Shown one piece after another: positions 18,201 to 29,628 of a DNA stretch of 64,000 nucleotides (positions within the stretch are counted from its first letter, which is position 1; each line of letters begins with the position of its first letter). The stretch lies in contig OY997588.1 of NCBI GenBank assembly GCA_963921825.1, positions 12,538,001-12,602,000 of the forward strand. The letters are read 5' to 3'. The DNA is from Erodium maritimum (taxonomy: Eukaryota; Streptophyta; Magnoliopsida; Geraniales; Geraniaceae). The notes beneath the pieces were generated by a model that was not told the DNA's origin, did not search any database, and saw nothing but the letters and a program-made list of their open reading frames with translations. Position numbers and translations under genes: made by a program.

Positions 18201-19465
18201 TTGCCCAGTATAAGTTGAGAAGGATGTTATATTCATTAGATGGTACCATCTTCAACATTCACCATCTTTGGAAAACCTTCCTGGAATTCCAATCAACCAA
18301 AAACCTATTATCTTTTGTTCTATAATATTTTCATCAACATGAGTTATATATATACAATGTAACTCTTTGACATTATATCACCGGTGTTAGTTTACGGGCC
18401 ATAAATGGCATTCAGTCATAGGGTTAATGAGCATAAAAAAGAAGAACTATATGGTCCCATCAACAATGAGATTAACTAAAAGGGTGAAGAGTTCAATAAG
18501 ATTATGCCCAAGCTAGACAATAATTAAAAAAATTCTTAAAATAAACAGATCTTCAATAAACTAAAATAGGACAAACGCATAGAAGCAAACTGACTATGAC
18601 CCCATATCGATTAACAGAAAATATGGAGCAGTGTGATGCAGATTACCGATTGTGATCTACTTTCCACATCTTTGCAGAAACGAAGAGCCAGGTCTGTTTC
18701 CTGGACCAAAGCAAATACATAATGCGAATAAAATTCAGATTCTATTTCAAATTTATGGACTTCACAATTGAAACATCTGGATATTTGATAATTCCAGTTA
18801 TAAAGACATTACCTGCCCATCATGCTCAAAAGAATGTCCAACCCAGCTACTCTGATTGTAAGCTTAAGAGGAACAATTTCCTCATACTCTAATTATAAGT
18901 AGTAGAGGCTGTAAAGCTAAGTGCATAAAAAAACCACACAATGGATATGAACACTGTCTGTGGCGGCTGTAGAAGTAGTAGAAATCCCAAACACGAAACA
19001 GGCAATGAGGAATTATTATCAAAACTAACATACCTAACTATGAACTGCAATCAGCTATGAATTATTGAATTGTGTATATTTAGTATCAACCACTATCCTC
19101 CTTCGAAGTACTAAGACAAGCATACTGAGGATTTAACAACCCAATTTCTGGCAGCAACATACTGACTAATTTATGAACATCGACATTATCGTACATGGGC
19201 AGTTGCAGGAAACAAAATAGGATACGAAGTCAACAAGGTGGCTTGATTTATCAATAACGTAGCAATTGGAACTGGGTGTAGTGACTGAAGCAGCCCCGAG
19301 AATCTGTAGAACAAGAGCTGATAGGAAATTTTAATAATTAAAAAGCAGAAACCCCATATCGGAATCAACATCGTGCAACAATGCAGCTACAGATCCAGAG
19401 CAGGCTCGTTTAAGGGTTTATGGATGATAAATCTTACCTGTGGCTACTAGATACACGTTCTGCAT
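12268..19465 (-). CDS. ATG27-like type I membrane protein, 17 exons
   Basis: Spliced CDS: 19465-19438, 19317-19226, 18851-18813, 18700-18647, 17730-17656, 16327-16262, 16094-16052, 15789-15744, 14995-14902, 14817-14765, 14646-14568, 14469-14367, 14285-14193, 13670-13604, 12716-12650, 12551-12498, 12408-12268 (1,194 nt, 397 residues, every junction phase-consistent). A signal peptide (MQNVYLVATALVLQILGAAS) leads into a long lumenal part rich in paired cysteines (NCYVID, RFCKDVE, VCGGCLNGQC, GCICNVTYESTC, NWRCEK, MCDYK), as in mannose-6-phosphate-receptor-homology folds. One membrane segment (WAVFGVISCIFMVSSVLFCC) is followed by a cytosolic tail ending in YGAI, a YxxPhi sorting motif. Yeast Atg27, a type I protein that brings membrane to autophagosomes, has a similar plan with a C-terminal Tyr motif. 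The assignment is by architecture and remembered plant annotation; a generic cargo-receptor role is the alternative. Confidence 0.82.
12961..13192. mobile_element. MULE-type MITE in intron 14 of the ATG27-like gene
   Basis: A 232-bp element made almost entirely of two inverted arms of about 90 bp. The left arm begins GGGTTAGGATCAAATAC and the right arm, reverse-complemented, begins GGGATAAGTTCAAATAC. Flanking 9-mers TTTGTTCTC (12952-12960) and TTGGTTCTC (13193-13201) match at 8 of 9 positions, the TSD length of Mutator-like elements. Confidence 0.65.
13227..13554. mobile_element. MULE-type MITE, second copy in the same intron
   Basis: A 328-bp element with near-perfect terminal repeats: left GGGATAATTGCCAAAAAG, right (reverse complement) GGGATAATTGCAAAAAAG. 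Inner arms repeat a TTTCAAAATGAC..CACCCTTT block in inverse. Flanking 9-mers TAACAAGTA (13218-13226) and TAACAAATA (13555-13563) match 8 of 9. It lies only 34 bp from the preceding MITE. Confidence 0.82.
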
Positions 19466-19979
19466 TCCCGTCCGATGAACTAACACGAACTGAGCTTCCT
19501 TTTTTGCTTATACAATCAAATCATTCAGATGGAAGGGCGATGTCAATGTGGGCCAAAAGTGCCTGAAAATGGACTGGAATTTAGAGTTTTGAAGCTCCGA
19601 ATAGCCAGATTCGAGAGAGAGGTGGTTTAGATTTGGGAGTCTAGGTCATGAAATTGGAGACGATTCAGAGGAGAGGGAGGGAATCTAAGTATCTGGAAGA
19701 CGAGGAGTGATTTTGCCGGCAGCACTGGAATGCGAGACAGACCCGCCCTTGTTTGTCCCGGTTAGTTTTGGCTTCGCGCGGTGCTGCCTGTAATTTCCAT
19801 TAATAATTAATGGGTTAATTTGTAAAAACTGGAAACATGAAATATCATTGGGAAATTTGTTATTCTATGCTTCATAATATGTTATATTGGTTTGATGTGC
19901 TCTTATAATTCAAATTTTGTTTTCTATGCTTTTCATACTTGTAAAGACAAATATACCCTATTGAATTTTGTTTTTGTTT
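19466..19979. other. Promoter side of the ATG27-like gene
   Basis: Upstream of the minus-strand ATG at 19465. The part to about 19790 is GC-richer and plausibly leader and promoter; the part beyond is AT-rich. No gene is seen. Confidence 0.35.
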
Positions 19980-22600
19980 TTGGGAAAAACGAACTTTGTT
20001 AAGCGGAAAGCTCACACCTTACAATACAAGCGATAGAGTGAGGGACAAGAGACCCCCACTCTTGAACCATCAAACTACGAAAAACAAATTGGGCTAGGTT
20101 ATGGGCAACTTCATTACAACACCGGGGCACGCAACGAATCACCGCATCTCCTAGAGCATCTAAGAGGGACCAAGTTTCCTCAACAACGGGTCCTTCAACA
20201 CTATCAAACCATCGATCACGGACAACCGAAATAACATTCGAGGCATCTGATTCCACCTCCAAGGCCTGCCATCCTTTCTCCACACACCACTTGATGTCAT
20301 CCCTCAGAGCCAAGCACTCAGCTAGATGAAGAGAGACTACTCCTGCCTGAAAACGGGTCTTCGCACCAATGACCTCTCCAAAGTGATTCCTAACCACCAT
20401 GCCCAAGCCAATCCCTCCTGCCCGAACCCCAACATCCACATTCAGCTTCAGAGTTCCACAAGGAGGAGCGATCCAACGCAAGGCCGGACCTCTGCCCTGA
20501 CTACCCATCTGACCCCGCATATCCTTGATATAATAGGAAAAAAACTCCTAAATCCAGTCTTTTCAAGCCGCAACCAACTGATCAGGGTCCTTCTCAAGCT
20601 CCCCAAGACGAACTCGGTTCCTCTCACTCCAAATCATACAGGCAGTCATAGACCAAGCTACAAGATCCTCATTTGAAAGCCTATCTACTAAGAATGATAA
20701 GACATCAGAGCTGGATAAGGACCTGACAGAATCAAACCACGCACCAAAGGGAGAAGCTCTCCATACTACAACCGCTGACTTACATCCAAAGAAAGCATGA
20801 GCAATGGTCTCTACCCCCCGAGCACATCTCACACACATCCGAGCCCCCAAGATACCTCTCCTCGCCAGCCCCTCTCCCACATGCAAGATGCCATGGAAAA
20901 AACGCCACAGGAAGACCCGGACCTTGGGCGGGGTTTGGAGCCCCTAGAGTCTGGTCCACCAACTACGAGTGAACCCCTGAAGACCACCTTCAATCGAGCC
21001 ATCCCTATCACCAATTTCCGCCCTGGTAAGCGGATTTCACCGTGTAGATCCTTTTCTGCTCTAGCCCCCAGGCCCAAAAGGAATCCGCCCGAGGTCTCCC
21101 CCTAGGAATCTGAAGAATAGCCTCACGGTCTACAGGCGAAAACAAAGCATCAATCTTCGCCTCATCACAAGAACCATCAGCCCCCAACAGGTCAGCAACC
21201 CGAGCAAACCTATGAGCCTCGGGCGGGATCGTAATCAGGAAAAACCCTGGATTAGAGGAGATCCAAGGGTCCTCGAAGAGAAACGTATCAAGGCCATGCC
21301 CTACACGCTTAATGACTTCCTTTTGGACTAAAGAGCGAGCCCACAAGAGACCATTCCACACAGCGGAATGGCTAGAGCGAGACCGAGCTTCCCAGAGAGA
21401 AGTCGAAGGGAAATACTTACTCTGAAGAACTCTAGCCATAAGACAACCTCCTACTTTTAGAATCCGCCAAACTTGCTTACCCAACATCGCCTTATTGAAA
21501 ACCTCAACATCTCGAAAGCCCAAACCACCCAAACCCTTCGGATATCAAAGCTTTCCCCATTCTCGCCAATGGATATGGCGCGAGTCCACATCCCCTCCCC
21601 ACCAAAAGCGAGATGCCATCCTCTGGAGATCTTGAAGGGTTCCTTTCGGGACACGAAAAAACCCCAAGGCAAAAGTAGGGATTGATTGGACCACTGCTTT
21701 AATCAACACCTCTCGGCCACCCAAGGAGAATTTTGTTGCCTTCCACCCTTGCAACTTCTTACGAACCCTCTCCCCAAGTAACCGAAACACCTATTTCCTA
21801 CTCCTCCATACTAAGGATGGCAACCTCAAATATCTTTCGTGACCACCTTCCTCTCGAATACGAAGAAGAGCTCGTAAAGATGCATGCTTGGGCCCCTGCA
21901 CATTAGGACTAAAACTAATACAAGATTTCTCGAAATTCACCATCTGCCCACTAACCTCCTCATATCGAGATAGAACGCTCTGAATTCTCTGAATCTCGTC
22001 AATCTTAGCTTGACCAAAAAGAAGACTATCATGTGCAAAAAATAAGTGGGATACTCAGGGACCCCTCGAGAGCAAGAGAAACTCGATATCCTCCCGGAAG
22101 TCATTTCCTCTTTAAGGAGGGCAGAAAGGACCTCAGCGCAAATAATGAACAAATACGGAGAAAACGGGCATCCTTGTCTCAAACCCCGAGAAGGCAAGAT
22201 CAAGCCGTTGATTTCTCCATTAAATTGGATACCAAAATAAGATGAGGTGATACAATCCATAATAACCTGAGTCAGCAACCTCGGGAAACCCATCTGACTA
22301 AGGATCGCCTCCACACATCCCCACTCAAGCCTATCGTAGGCCTTGCTCACGTCAAGTTTAAAAGCGAACCAACCTCTGCTGCCCCTAGTTTTTTGGCGGA
22401 TAGAATGCATAAGCTCAAATGCGGTAATGACATTGTCCAAGATTAAACGTCCCGACACAACAGGAGACATCGAAACATATCTTCGTCCACTACAAATCCG
22501 CCTCAAAATGTTGGACCAAAATGGGCAGAATCTCCCCGCCATTCCATACAACATTAATGACCACATAGTGGACCCAATGGGTCCAAACACAAACCCCGGA
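19980..22600 (-). mobile_element. Decayed L1-type LINE (reverse transcriptase, zf-RVT, RNase H)
   Basis: Read on the minus strand the order is reverse transcriptase, then zinc-knuckle zf-RVT, then RNase H, ending in an A-rich tail at about 19965-19990. RT remnants include SGRLILDNVITAFELMH, FKLDVSKAYDRLEW and SRGLRQGCPFSPYLF (22590-21937); the F-A-D-D catalytic block is shifted out of frame. The middle part (21790-21008) carries the WKATKFSLGGREVLIKAV and GLGFRDVEVFNKAMLGKQVWR stretches. RNase H (20520-19999) retains Asp in LNVDVG, Glu in HLAECLAL and Asp in ESDAS. Several frameshifts and stops make it non-functional. The 5' end including the endonuclease is missing, and I could not define a TSD. 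Confidence 0.85.
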
Positions 22601-23802
22601 CAGAATCATGAAGATCTCAATTGGACTATGAGAAATTTGGATGACTACCCGACATGATTTATCAAGCACATGAACACACCCGCATCTAGAGGGAGACCCT
22701 CCTCCACCCACCAACGACAAGAAAAATTGTACCCACTGAAGCAGGAACGATCTGACGTCCCTCGCCACAAGGACACAAGGTCATTAATGCGGATGGGACA
22801 GTCTTCACAGATCTTAACAAATCCGGGTGAAACGTTATTTGTCAATTTGACACGGGAGAGGGGGGCGGGGTTATTAAAACAGGGTAATGGTACAATAAAT
22901 GAGGCGTAGGACCCGACCCTCATTGAAGCGTTCACAATTGTAATGGCCTTAGGTCTAGCCTAGGTCCGCAACTGGTCGCAGGTTATCATCCGCACTCAAC
23001 CTAACCACCCTCGGCAAACTGGCTACTGTCCTCGTTTATCTAATGCATAGTGTCATTTAGGACATTCAGTTAATGCTCTCTCAAATCAAGGATTCAAAAC
23101 TCGTGTTCGTGAAAAGATCAGCGAATAAAACCGTTCACCGATTAGCCAGATCGACTTCTTCTATGCTTGTTCTTACGGGACAAGAAGACCAACTCCCGCC
23201 CACCTTAACCTGTGTTCTTTTGCAACAATTAATAGTATCCCGTTCATGTTAAATAAAGTGTAATAAAAAACAATTCGCATTCAATTCCTACGACTATTAA
23301 GATAGGGGTTACAATAAATTACACACCTTAGGAAAACCAAATATTAATACTTTCCTTAAAATTATCGCCCAAAATATTATGCGGCTTAAGCCGAAGAAGG
23401 GTAGTTTGGTAAAATGAAAAGGACGACAAGAAATCCTGGAAGCCCAATTTTTCGAAACAGCGATCATCGGAACAAGTACAACAACTACAGAAGACACCGA
23501 ACCACACAGATGACATAAATTGAACCAAAACATTTTACTGTAGAGCTGCTTTCCGGCGGCAAACCATCCAAAAACATCGTCAAGGAAACGTCAAATCAAC
23601 CGCACACCGCCAAAGTTAAATTCGCTCAACTCAACAAAAGCGTCTTTACAAGTGTCCTGTTGCGCTCGGCCAAATGTACACGCCACACCCCTCCGCTTCC
23701 CCAACCCAAGCCCTAAAATGCCCAGCGCCCAAGTAGCGGAGGAGGAGGAGCTCTCGCTCTCACTCTCCCTCTCTCTCCCAACCCCAAACCCTAGCCGAAG
23801 AA
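22601..23802. other. Unassigned repeat-like DNA and promoter of the glycosyltransferase
   Basis: 22601-23100 is GC-richer and looks like part of a repeat but has no recognisable protein. 23560-23802 is probably the promoter and leader of the gene starting at 23803, with a GGAGGAGGAG run and CT-rich tract at about 23738-23780. Confidence 0.35.
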
Positions 23803-26800
23803 ATGGCCAAGCACCACCACTCCGTCGGCTGGGTGGCCAAGCAGAAGCGCTGGCTGTTGGCGCTCCTCCTCATGCTCTCTGTCTCCACCGTCGTCGCTTT
23901 CTTCATCAGAGATGCCTTCGATTCCTGCGACCGCCACTTCCAGGACGCGGCCGAGAAGCGGGTGCTTCGTTCATCCCCACCCGCCGCCCCTGCTCACCCG
24001 AGTCCGCTCAGTTTCATGAAGTCTAAGCTCGTTCTTCTGGTCTCGCACGAGCTCTCTCTTTCTGGTACTTTATTTTCTACTAATATGTCAATGGAATTCG
24101 AATTACATTTGAGGTAAATGTGCAATGGCAGAATGTTTATGGGCTTTAATGTTCAATATTAAATTGCAATATAGAAGGAAAATAATCTCCGGCATTATTG
24201 GCATGTCTACTGTCTACTGTTTTGCTCCTTTCCATTCAATAATGGACTTTTTTTTACAACATGTGTGATTCTGTAGCATTAAACTTATAGGGACCCTGAA
24301 TTGAAGGTGACACCTTGCTAAACTTCAGATGCAATGAACACAAAAAATAAACATAGGCTTGGATATCAGGATTGGCTTGTTGGAATCAACAGTGTTAACC
24401 AAACTGGACCAGTACTGTTTGAGCAATTCAATTGAAGTAACTACTCACTGTAATGCGCACATCTTTGTGCTAAAATTGAGAAGGATATGGAAATCCGTTT
24501 AGGGTTTTGCAGAAGTTTCTCTCATCCTTGTCTCTCTGAGTTTCTTGGTTTGTTTTTATATTACGAGTACTTTTGCCTCCTATTACCCATCATTCTGTGG
24601 TTGAATTCGGAAAGATATAATATCATCAGCAAGCTCTTCAATCATGTCGGACTTTCAGTTATTCTATAATTCAGGTGATACACCACTAATGTGTGTTAAT
24701 ACATTTATGCTCCGCTCAACAAAATGTCCTTCATTCTTGTCGAGATTCATTGGCAGACTAATGATATCAATAGTCAAGCATGACACACCTCAGTTTGTCA
24801 AGTTTTGGGGACCTTTGAGATTTGATTAACACCGTGACTTCAATACCATGGGAGTGGGATAGTGCTTGTGTATGATGACTTTGTCTTGCCAACAATTATA
24901 TATTAGGGGTCAATGCTATTTTTAGTAACTGTGGTATATTAGCCAATGTTCCATGTAATTTTTTTTGCACCTGCATTTCCTTAATGAAGTAATGCATGCC
25001 CTCAAAGTTGTTGGCATTGCCCGGATGGCCGGCCATTACATTACAGTTACAGCTAACATGACATATATAACATACTTATATTTATGGCTTTATGTCAGAG
25101 ACATGATGTAGAACATTTAAACTTAATTTGTATAGCATTTATATCTAGAAATTTCACTGTTCGGTGACCAACCTATTGGGCTATACTCTTTAAGTGCAAA
25201 CTAACTAGAATTTACATATCAGATCTATTCAAATTGACGGGTAATAAATCAAGAATTTAGATTGATTGGTAATAGCATTGTTCTAAAAAGTTACCAAGCA
25301 AGAAAGGATGAAGGACATTGTATCAATTACAAATTGGTTATTTGCCTTTAATTAGCTTAGATTATGGATTTTGACATGTGAAAAAACATTAGTATAAGAC
25401 TATGGCTATGCTATTCACTGCCTTATTTTGCTGTCCATCATTAACTGGATGTACAGCAGTAGATACATGTTAGTATCAGTTAATAATCTACCCGTTTTTC
25501 TCTTTCTTTCTTATCTATTTTATTAGATTCTCACTTCCTAAACGTCATTTCCCCTTACAATAAGTATGGTGAAAGTATATCAACTTCTAACAATGCTGTT
25601 ATTTTACTTTCTAAAAAATACTTATCAGGTGGACCATTATTGCTTATGGAGTTAGCATTTCTGTTAAGAAGTGTCGGTGCTGAAGTTTGTTGGATAACTA
25701 ACCAGAAACCATCAGAAACAGATGGGGTTACATACAGTTTGGAACATAAGATGTTGGACAGGGGTGTACAGGTAAATTCTTATTTGAATTAATTTGACAT
25801 GATCGATCAACATTACATATTCAGTTCCCTGATTCTCAATTTCAAGGTGCCTAACATTGATTATCACTTGGTTTCCTAATTCTGGAAAGTTCAAAAGATT
25901 GTTGGTTTGTTTTTCACCTTCTAAATTTATGTATTTGCACATGCCTTTAGGTTCTCCCAGCAAAGGGTCAAGAAGCGGTGGATACAGCTATAAAAGCTGA
26001 TCTGGTTGTTTTGAACACTGCTGTTACTGGGAAATGGCTGGATGTTGTTCTCAAGGAAAATGTTCCACATGTTCTCCCAAAAGTGTTATGGTGGATCCAT
26101 GAAATGAGAGGACACTACCTCAAACTAGATTTTGTGAGGCACCTCCCTTCAGTTGCTGGGGCAATGATTGATTCACATATAACGGAAGAATACTGGAAGA
26201 ATAGGACACAAGAGCGGTTGAGGTAAACTTAAATTATTTTCATCTTCACTCCCTAAAAATACAACTCTAAGTGGCTAGGTGTTACCACAACAAGTATTTA
26301 TTTATTTATTTGTGTTCGAGCATCTAAAATATAAAAATTATTTTATTTCTAGTGGTCCATTATCCATTGAATCTTAGGGTTAACCATATTTTATTTAGGC
26401 TAAATAATGGCTGGCTAATCCTCTGGCCTACCAATTTCTTTAATTCATACATTTGGTTTGACTGTCTGGAATAAAGGAGTGACACCTTGTTGTTTTCAAC
26501 TGTCAACTACTTCTGCTGGTGATATGTGCAACCTTTTGGATATGATAATATATGAGAAATATTCTGTGTTCCTGTAGTTTGCCTTGTCTTTATATTGGGA
26601 CATAATTTTTACGAAACAAAACTTTCTATTTGGATCTGTTTCACGGTCCTTTGTTTTTTTTCAGCTGTCATTGCCCTACTGTAGCTGTTAAAGTAGAATA
26701 CTTCACGTAAGAAATTACCTTGTTGCCGTGAAAAATATAATTTTTGTTTATTTCCTGGTAAATAAAGAATTAAGCTCATAATACATGGTTCCATGTCAAC

Positions 26801-29041
26801 CACCAAAATCTTAAACTAGATAAAAGACATGGCCATTTGCCTGTCACTGTTGTGGTTGATTTCATGTATTGAGGTTGTAAGGGAATTTTATTCTATTTAT
26901 GTTCTACTTTTCTTTTCTGTTTCCCTTTGAGTTCTTTGGGATGGTCTATTAAAAACATTTGTTGTCTGCAGGATTAAAATGCCTCAGACCTATGTAGTTC
27001 ACCTTGGAAATAGCAAGGAACTTATGGAAGTTGCTGAAGATAATGTAGCTAAAAGGGTTCTGCGCGAGCATGTCCGCGAATCACTTGGAGTACGAAATGA
27101 AGATATACTCTTTGCGCTGATAAATAGTATGCATCTCATCCTGTTTTGATCATATGTTGAATTCTTTGCTTTTGCATCTGCTTCTATGTAAATTAAACCA
27201 CATCCTTGAAGTGAATTGTCTTGCTTTATAGAGTTCATGGTCAAGTTTATTACACCATCTTTAGGGCACTTGGTTTGTCTGGAATGCTTTCTTTGCACAT
27301 TCTTCCAACTAAATAGGGATTCTAACTATTGTTGCTCGGTACATATCTTCTGGCTGTGAATATTCTAGTATTGTTTCATATTCTTTCTTCCTTTTCCCTA
27401 AGGGCTCATTTGTTGAGTAAACATACAACAACAAAAAACAGATGAAATTGATCAGTCTTGAAAATCTAACTACAGGCTCCATAGTAGTATTAACTAGTAG
27501 AAGATTTTGTTATACATGCTGAATATTAGTAGTATTAATTGGTAGAATATTTTGTTATACATGCTGAATTTATGTGACTACTTTAATAGTATTAATTAGT
27601 AGAAGATTATGTTTTGCATACTGAATTGATGTAACTACAGGTGTTTCACGTGGAAAGGGCCAGGATTTATTTCTGCGATCATTCTACGAGAGCTTGCAAC
27701 TGATACAAGAGAAGAAGCTGCAAGTGCCATCAATGCATGCAGTTATTGTGGGAAGCGACTTGACTGCTCAAACCAAGTTTGAGACAGAATTGCGTAACTT
27801 TGTAATGGAGAAGAAAATTCAAGACCGGGTTCACTTTGTAAATAAAACTCTGACCGTGGCCCCTTATTTAGCTGCAATTGATGTTCTTGTTCAGAATTCC
27901 CAGGTAGTTTTCTCTTTTTTCTATTCCTTTTGTTTTTCGTCTCCCTTGATGGATTAAATGCTATTGTATCCATCACATTTCTTAATCTCTCTCTTTGTTT
28001 CATTTTAGACTGTGATTTAATTTCACATTGTGCTGCACATTATTCGCATGTGTTCAAATGGGTTTATTTATATTTTATGAGTTCATTTGATTCTATCCTG
28101 TCAGTCCATACATTTTCTTGAATCAAATTGTTCATTTTGCTCGCGCATATTAGTCTATTTATGTATTCTGAATCCATGTGCTTTTTTAATATAAAAATAG
28201 CCTCTCCTTTTCTTCTAAACATACCCTTTTGTCATGTAGGGGCGAGGAGAATGCTTTGGGAGGATTACAATTGAAGCCATGGCATTCCAGCTCCCTGTTC
28301 TGGTAACACTCTCGGTCCTCAACGTTAAAGTTCCATGTACTGTGATTTTTTTGCAGGTTGGCACCCTCATCTTTAAATTGATGCGGGTTGTGGCCCTGGA
28401 CTTATATGTTGTTGCACTTTCTGTATTTCAAAATGATGATTATGCCCTTAAATATTTAAATTTTTAAAAAATACAGAAAACCATTGTTTTCTCTTTCAAA
28501 TTGTACTATTATAATTGAAATTTTCATTCTACAAACCAAATAAAGTTAATCAAATTTTGGACCCTTTGTTTCTAAATTTAAAGGATAAAATTGTCATTTT
28601 AGAACAATTTGACATGAAAGGCAGCAGAATATAAGTTCAGGGCCACAACCCACAACGCTTTGAAGATAAGGGTACCAACCTGCAAAAAGTCGATATTACG
28701 GGGTACTTTCCATTATCCCTGTTTTCATCAGGATCCTTATGTGTGTCATTATTCTACCTTTTTTGGGGTCCAATTGTTAATGACAGGGAACAGCAGCTGG
28801 AGGAACCACAGAGATTGTTGTGAATGGGACAACAGGGTACTTGCACCCTATTGGTAAAGAGGGGGTAACTCTGCTTGCAAACAACATTGTCAAACTCTCA
28901 ACTCAAGTTGCAACAAGGCTTACAATGGGAAAGAGGGGATATGAGAGGGTGAAAGAAAGATTTCTAGAAAACCACATGGCTCGTAGAATTGCTTTAGTTC
29001 TCAAACAAGTCTTGAAGAAATCAAAGAGCAGCCAGCTCTAG
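23803..29041 (+). CDS. GT4-family glycosyltransferase, single-pass membrane protein, 7 exons
   Basis: Spliced CDS: 23803-24064, 25629-25771, 25951-26222, 26972-27126, 27641-27903, 28240-28302, 28787-29041 (1,413 nt, 470 residues, all junctions in frame). A basic N-terminus and one membrane segment (RWLLALLLMLSVSTVVAFF, about 16-34) suggest a type II Golgi or ER protein. The N-terminal Rossmann half begins LVLLVSHELSLSGGPLLLMEL. The C-terminal half has VIVGSDL, the donor-site E-x7-E motif ECFGRITIE (exon 6) and GTAAGGTTEIVVNGTTGYL. This is the family-4 retaining glycosyltransferase signature. It resembles the Arabidopsis At1g19710/At1g75420 proteins as I remember them; the acceptor is not known to me. 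Intron 1 (1.56 kb) shows nothing recognisable, and intron 6 holds a MITE. Confidence 0.93.
28328..28719. mobile_element. MITE in intron 6 of the glycosyltransferase gene
   Basis: Two inverted arms of about 90 bp pair TTTTTTTGCAGGTTGGCACC (left) with the reverse complement of the right arm, TTTTTGCAGGTTGGTACCC. Both continue into a shared GGGTTGTGGCCCTG block. The right terminus (..ATTATCCC) and inner CAAAATGA..TTTTATCCTT motif match the 13227-13554 element, so it belongs to the same family. The left terminus is degraded and I could not confirm a TSD, so the left coordinate is approximate. Confidence 0.6.
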
Positions 29042-29628
29042 CACTCTTCAGTTCAGTACACCCATTGACCATTTACCTGGACCGTCATTCTCAAATGCTA
29101 CATGCATTGGTGGATTGGTGTATACACAGCGATCAATTTTCCAGTGATGGGAGTGAAATATTACAAAGATAATCATAGCTTATCATATAGTTGTCTTTTT
29201 TTTTTTTCTCTCTTGATTAGTTTGTTGTGTGCATTGGTGGATTGATGTATAGACAGAGATCAATTTTCCAGTTAACGGAGCTTATCATAATGATAATTTA
29301 ACCCAGTAGTGCTGTAAAATTTATGCTACAGGATTGGGCATTGATTTACTTCTTTGCACCTAATTCATGATGATCATATAATGAAGTCAAGTTAGTCAAG
29401 CTCATCATGGTTCCTTTTGGTTCAGTTGGGGCTTTGATGGTGTCTCAGTTTCAGATCAACCGGTCCTCGTTGACAATTATCATATAAACATTAAAACATT
29501 ACATTGTCAGTGCCTGCGAGCATATCTGGTAGTAGAATAATTTTACAACTGAACACAGTACAATAATGCATGGCGATACTTATGCAATCAAAAACTATGA
29601 AAGTAGTTTAGACAATCATCTATAGATT
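29042..29628. other. Convergent 3' intergenic region
   Basis: Lies between the plus-strand glycosyltransferase and the minus-strand small gene. It contains a local duplication: TGCATTGGTGGATTG..ATCAATTTTCCAGT appears at about 29103-29144 and again at about 29231-29272. Confidence 0.45.

Noticed and set aside
22490-23100. Extension of the LINE upstream of its reverse transcriptase
   Set aside because: The expected endonuclease and N-terminal RT motifs are absent; the sequence does not translate into LINE protein in any frame.
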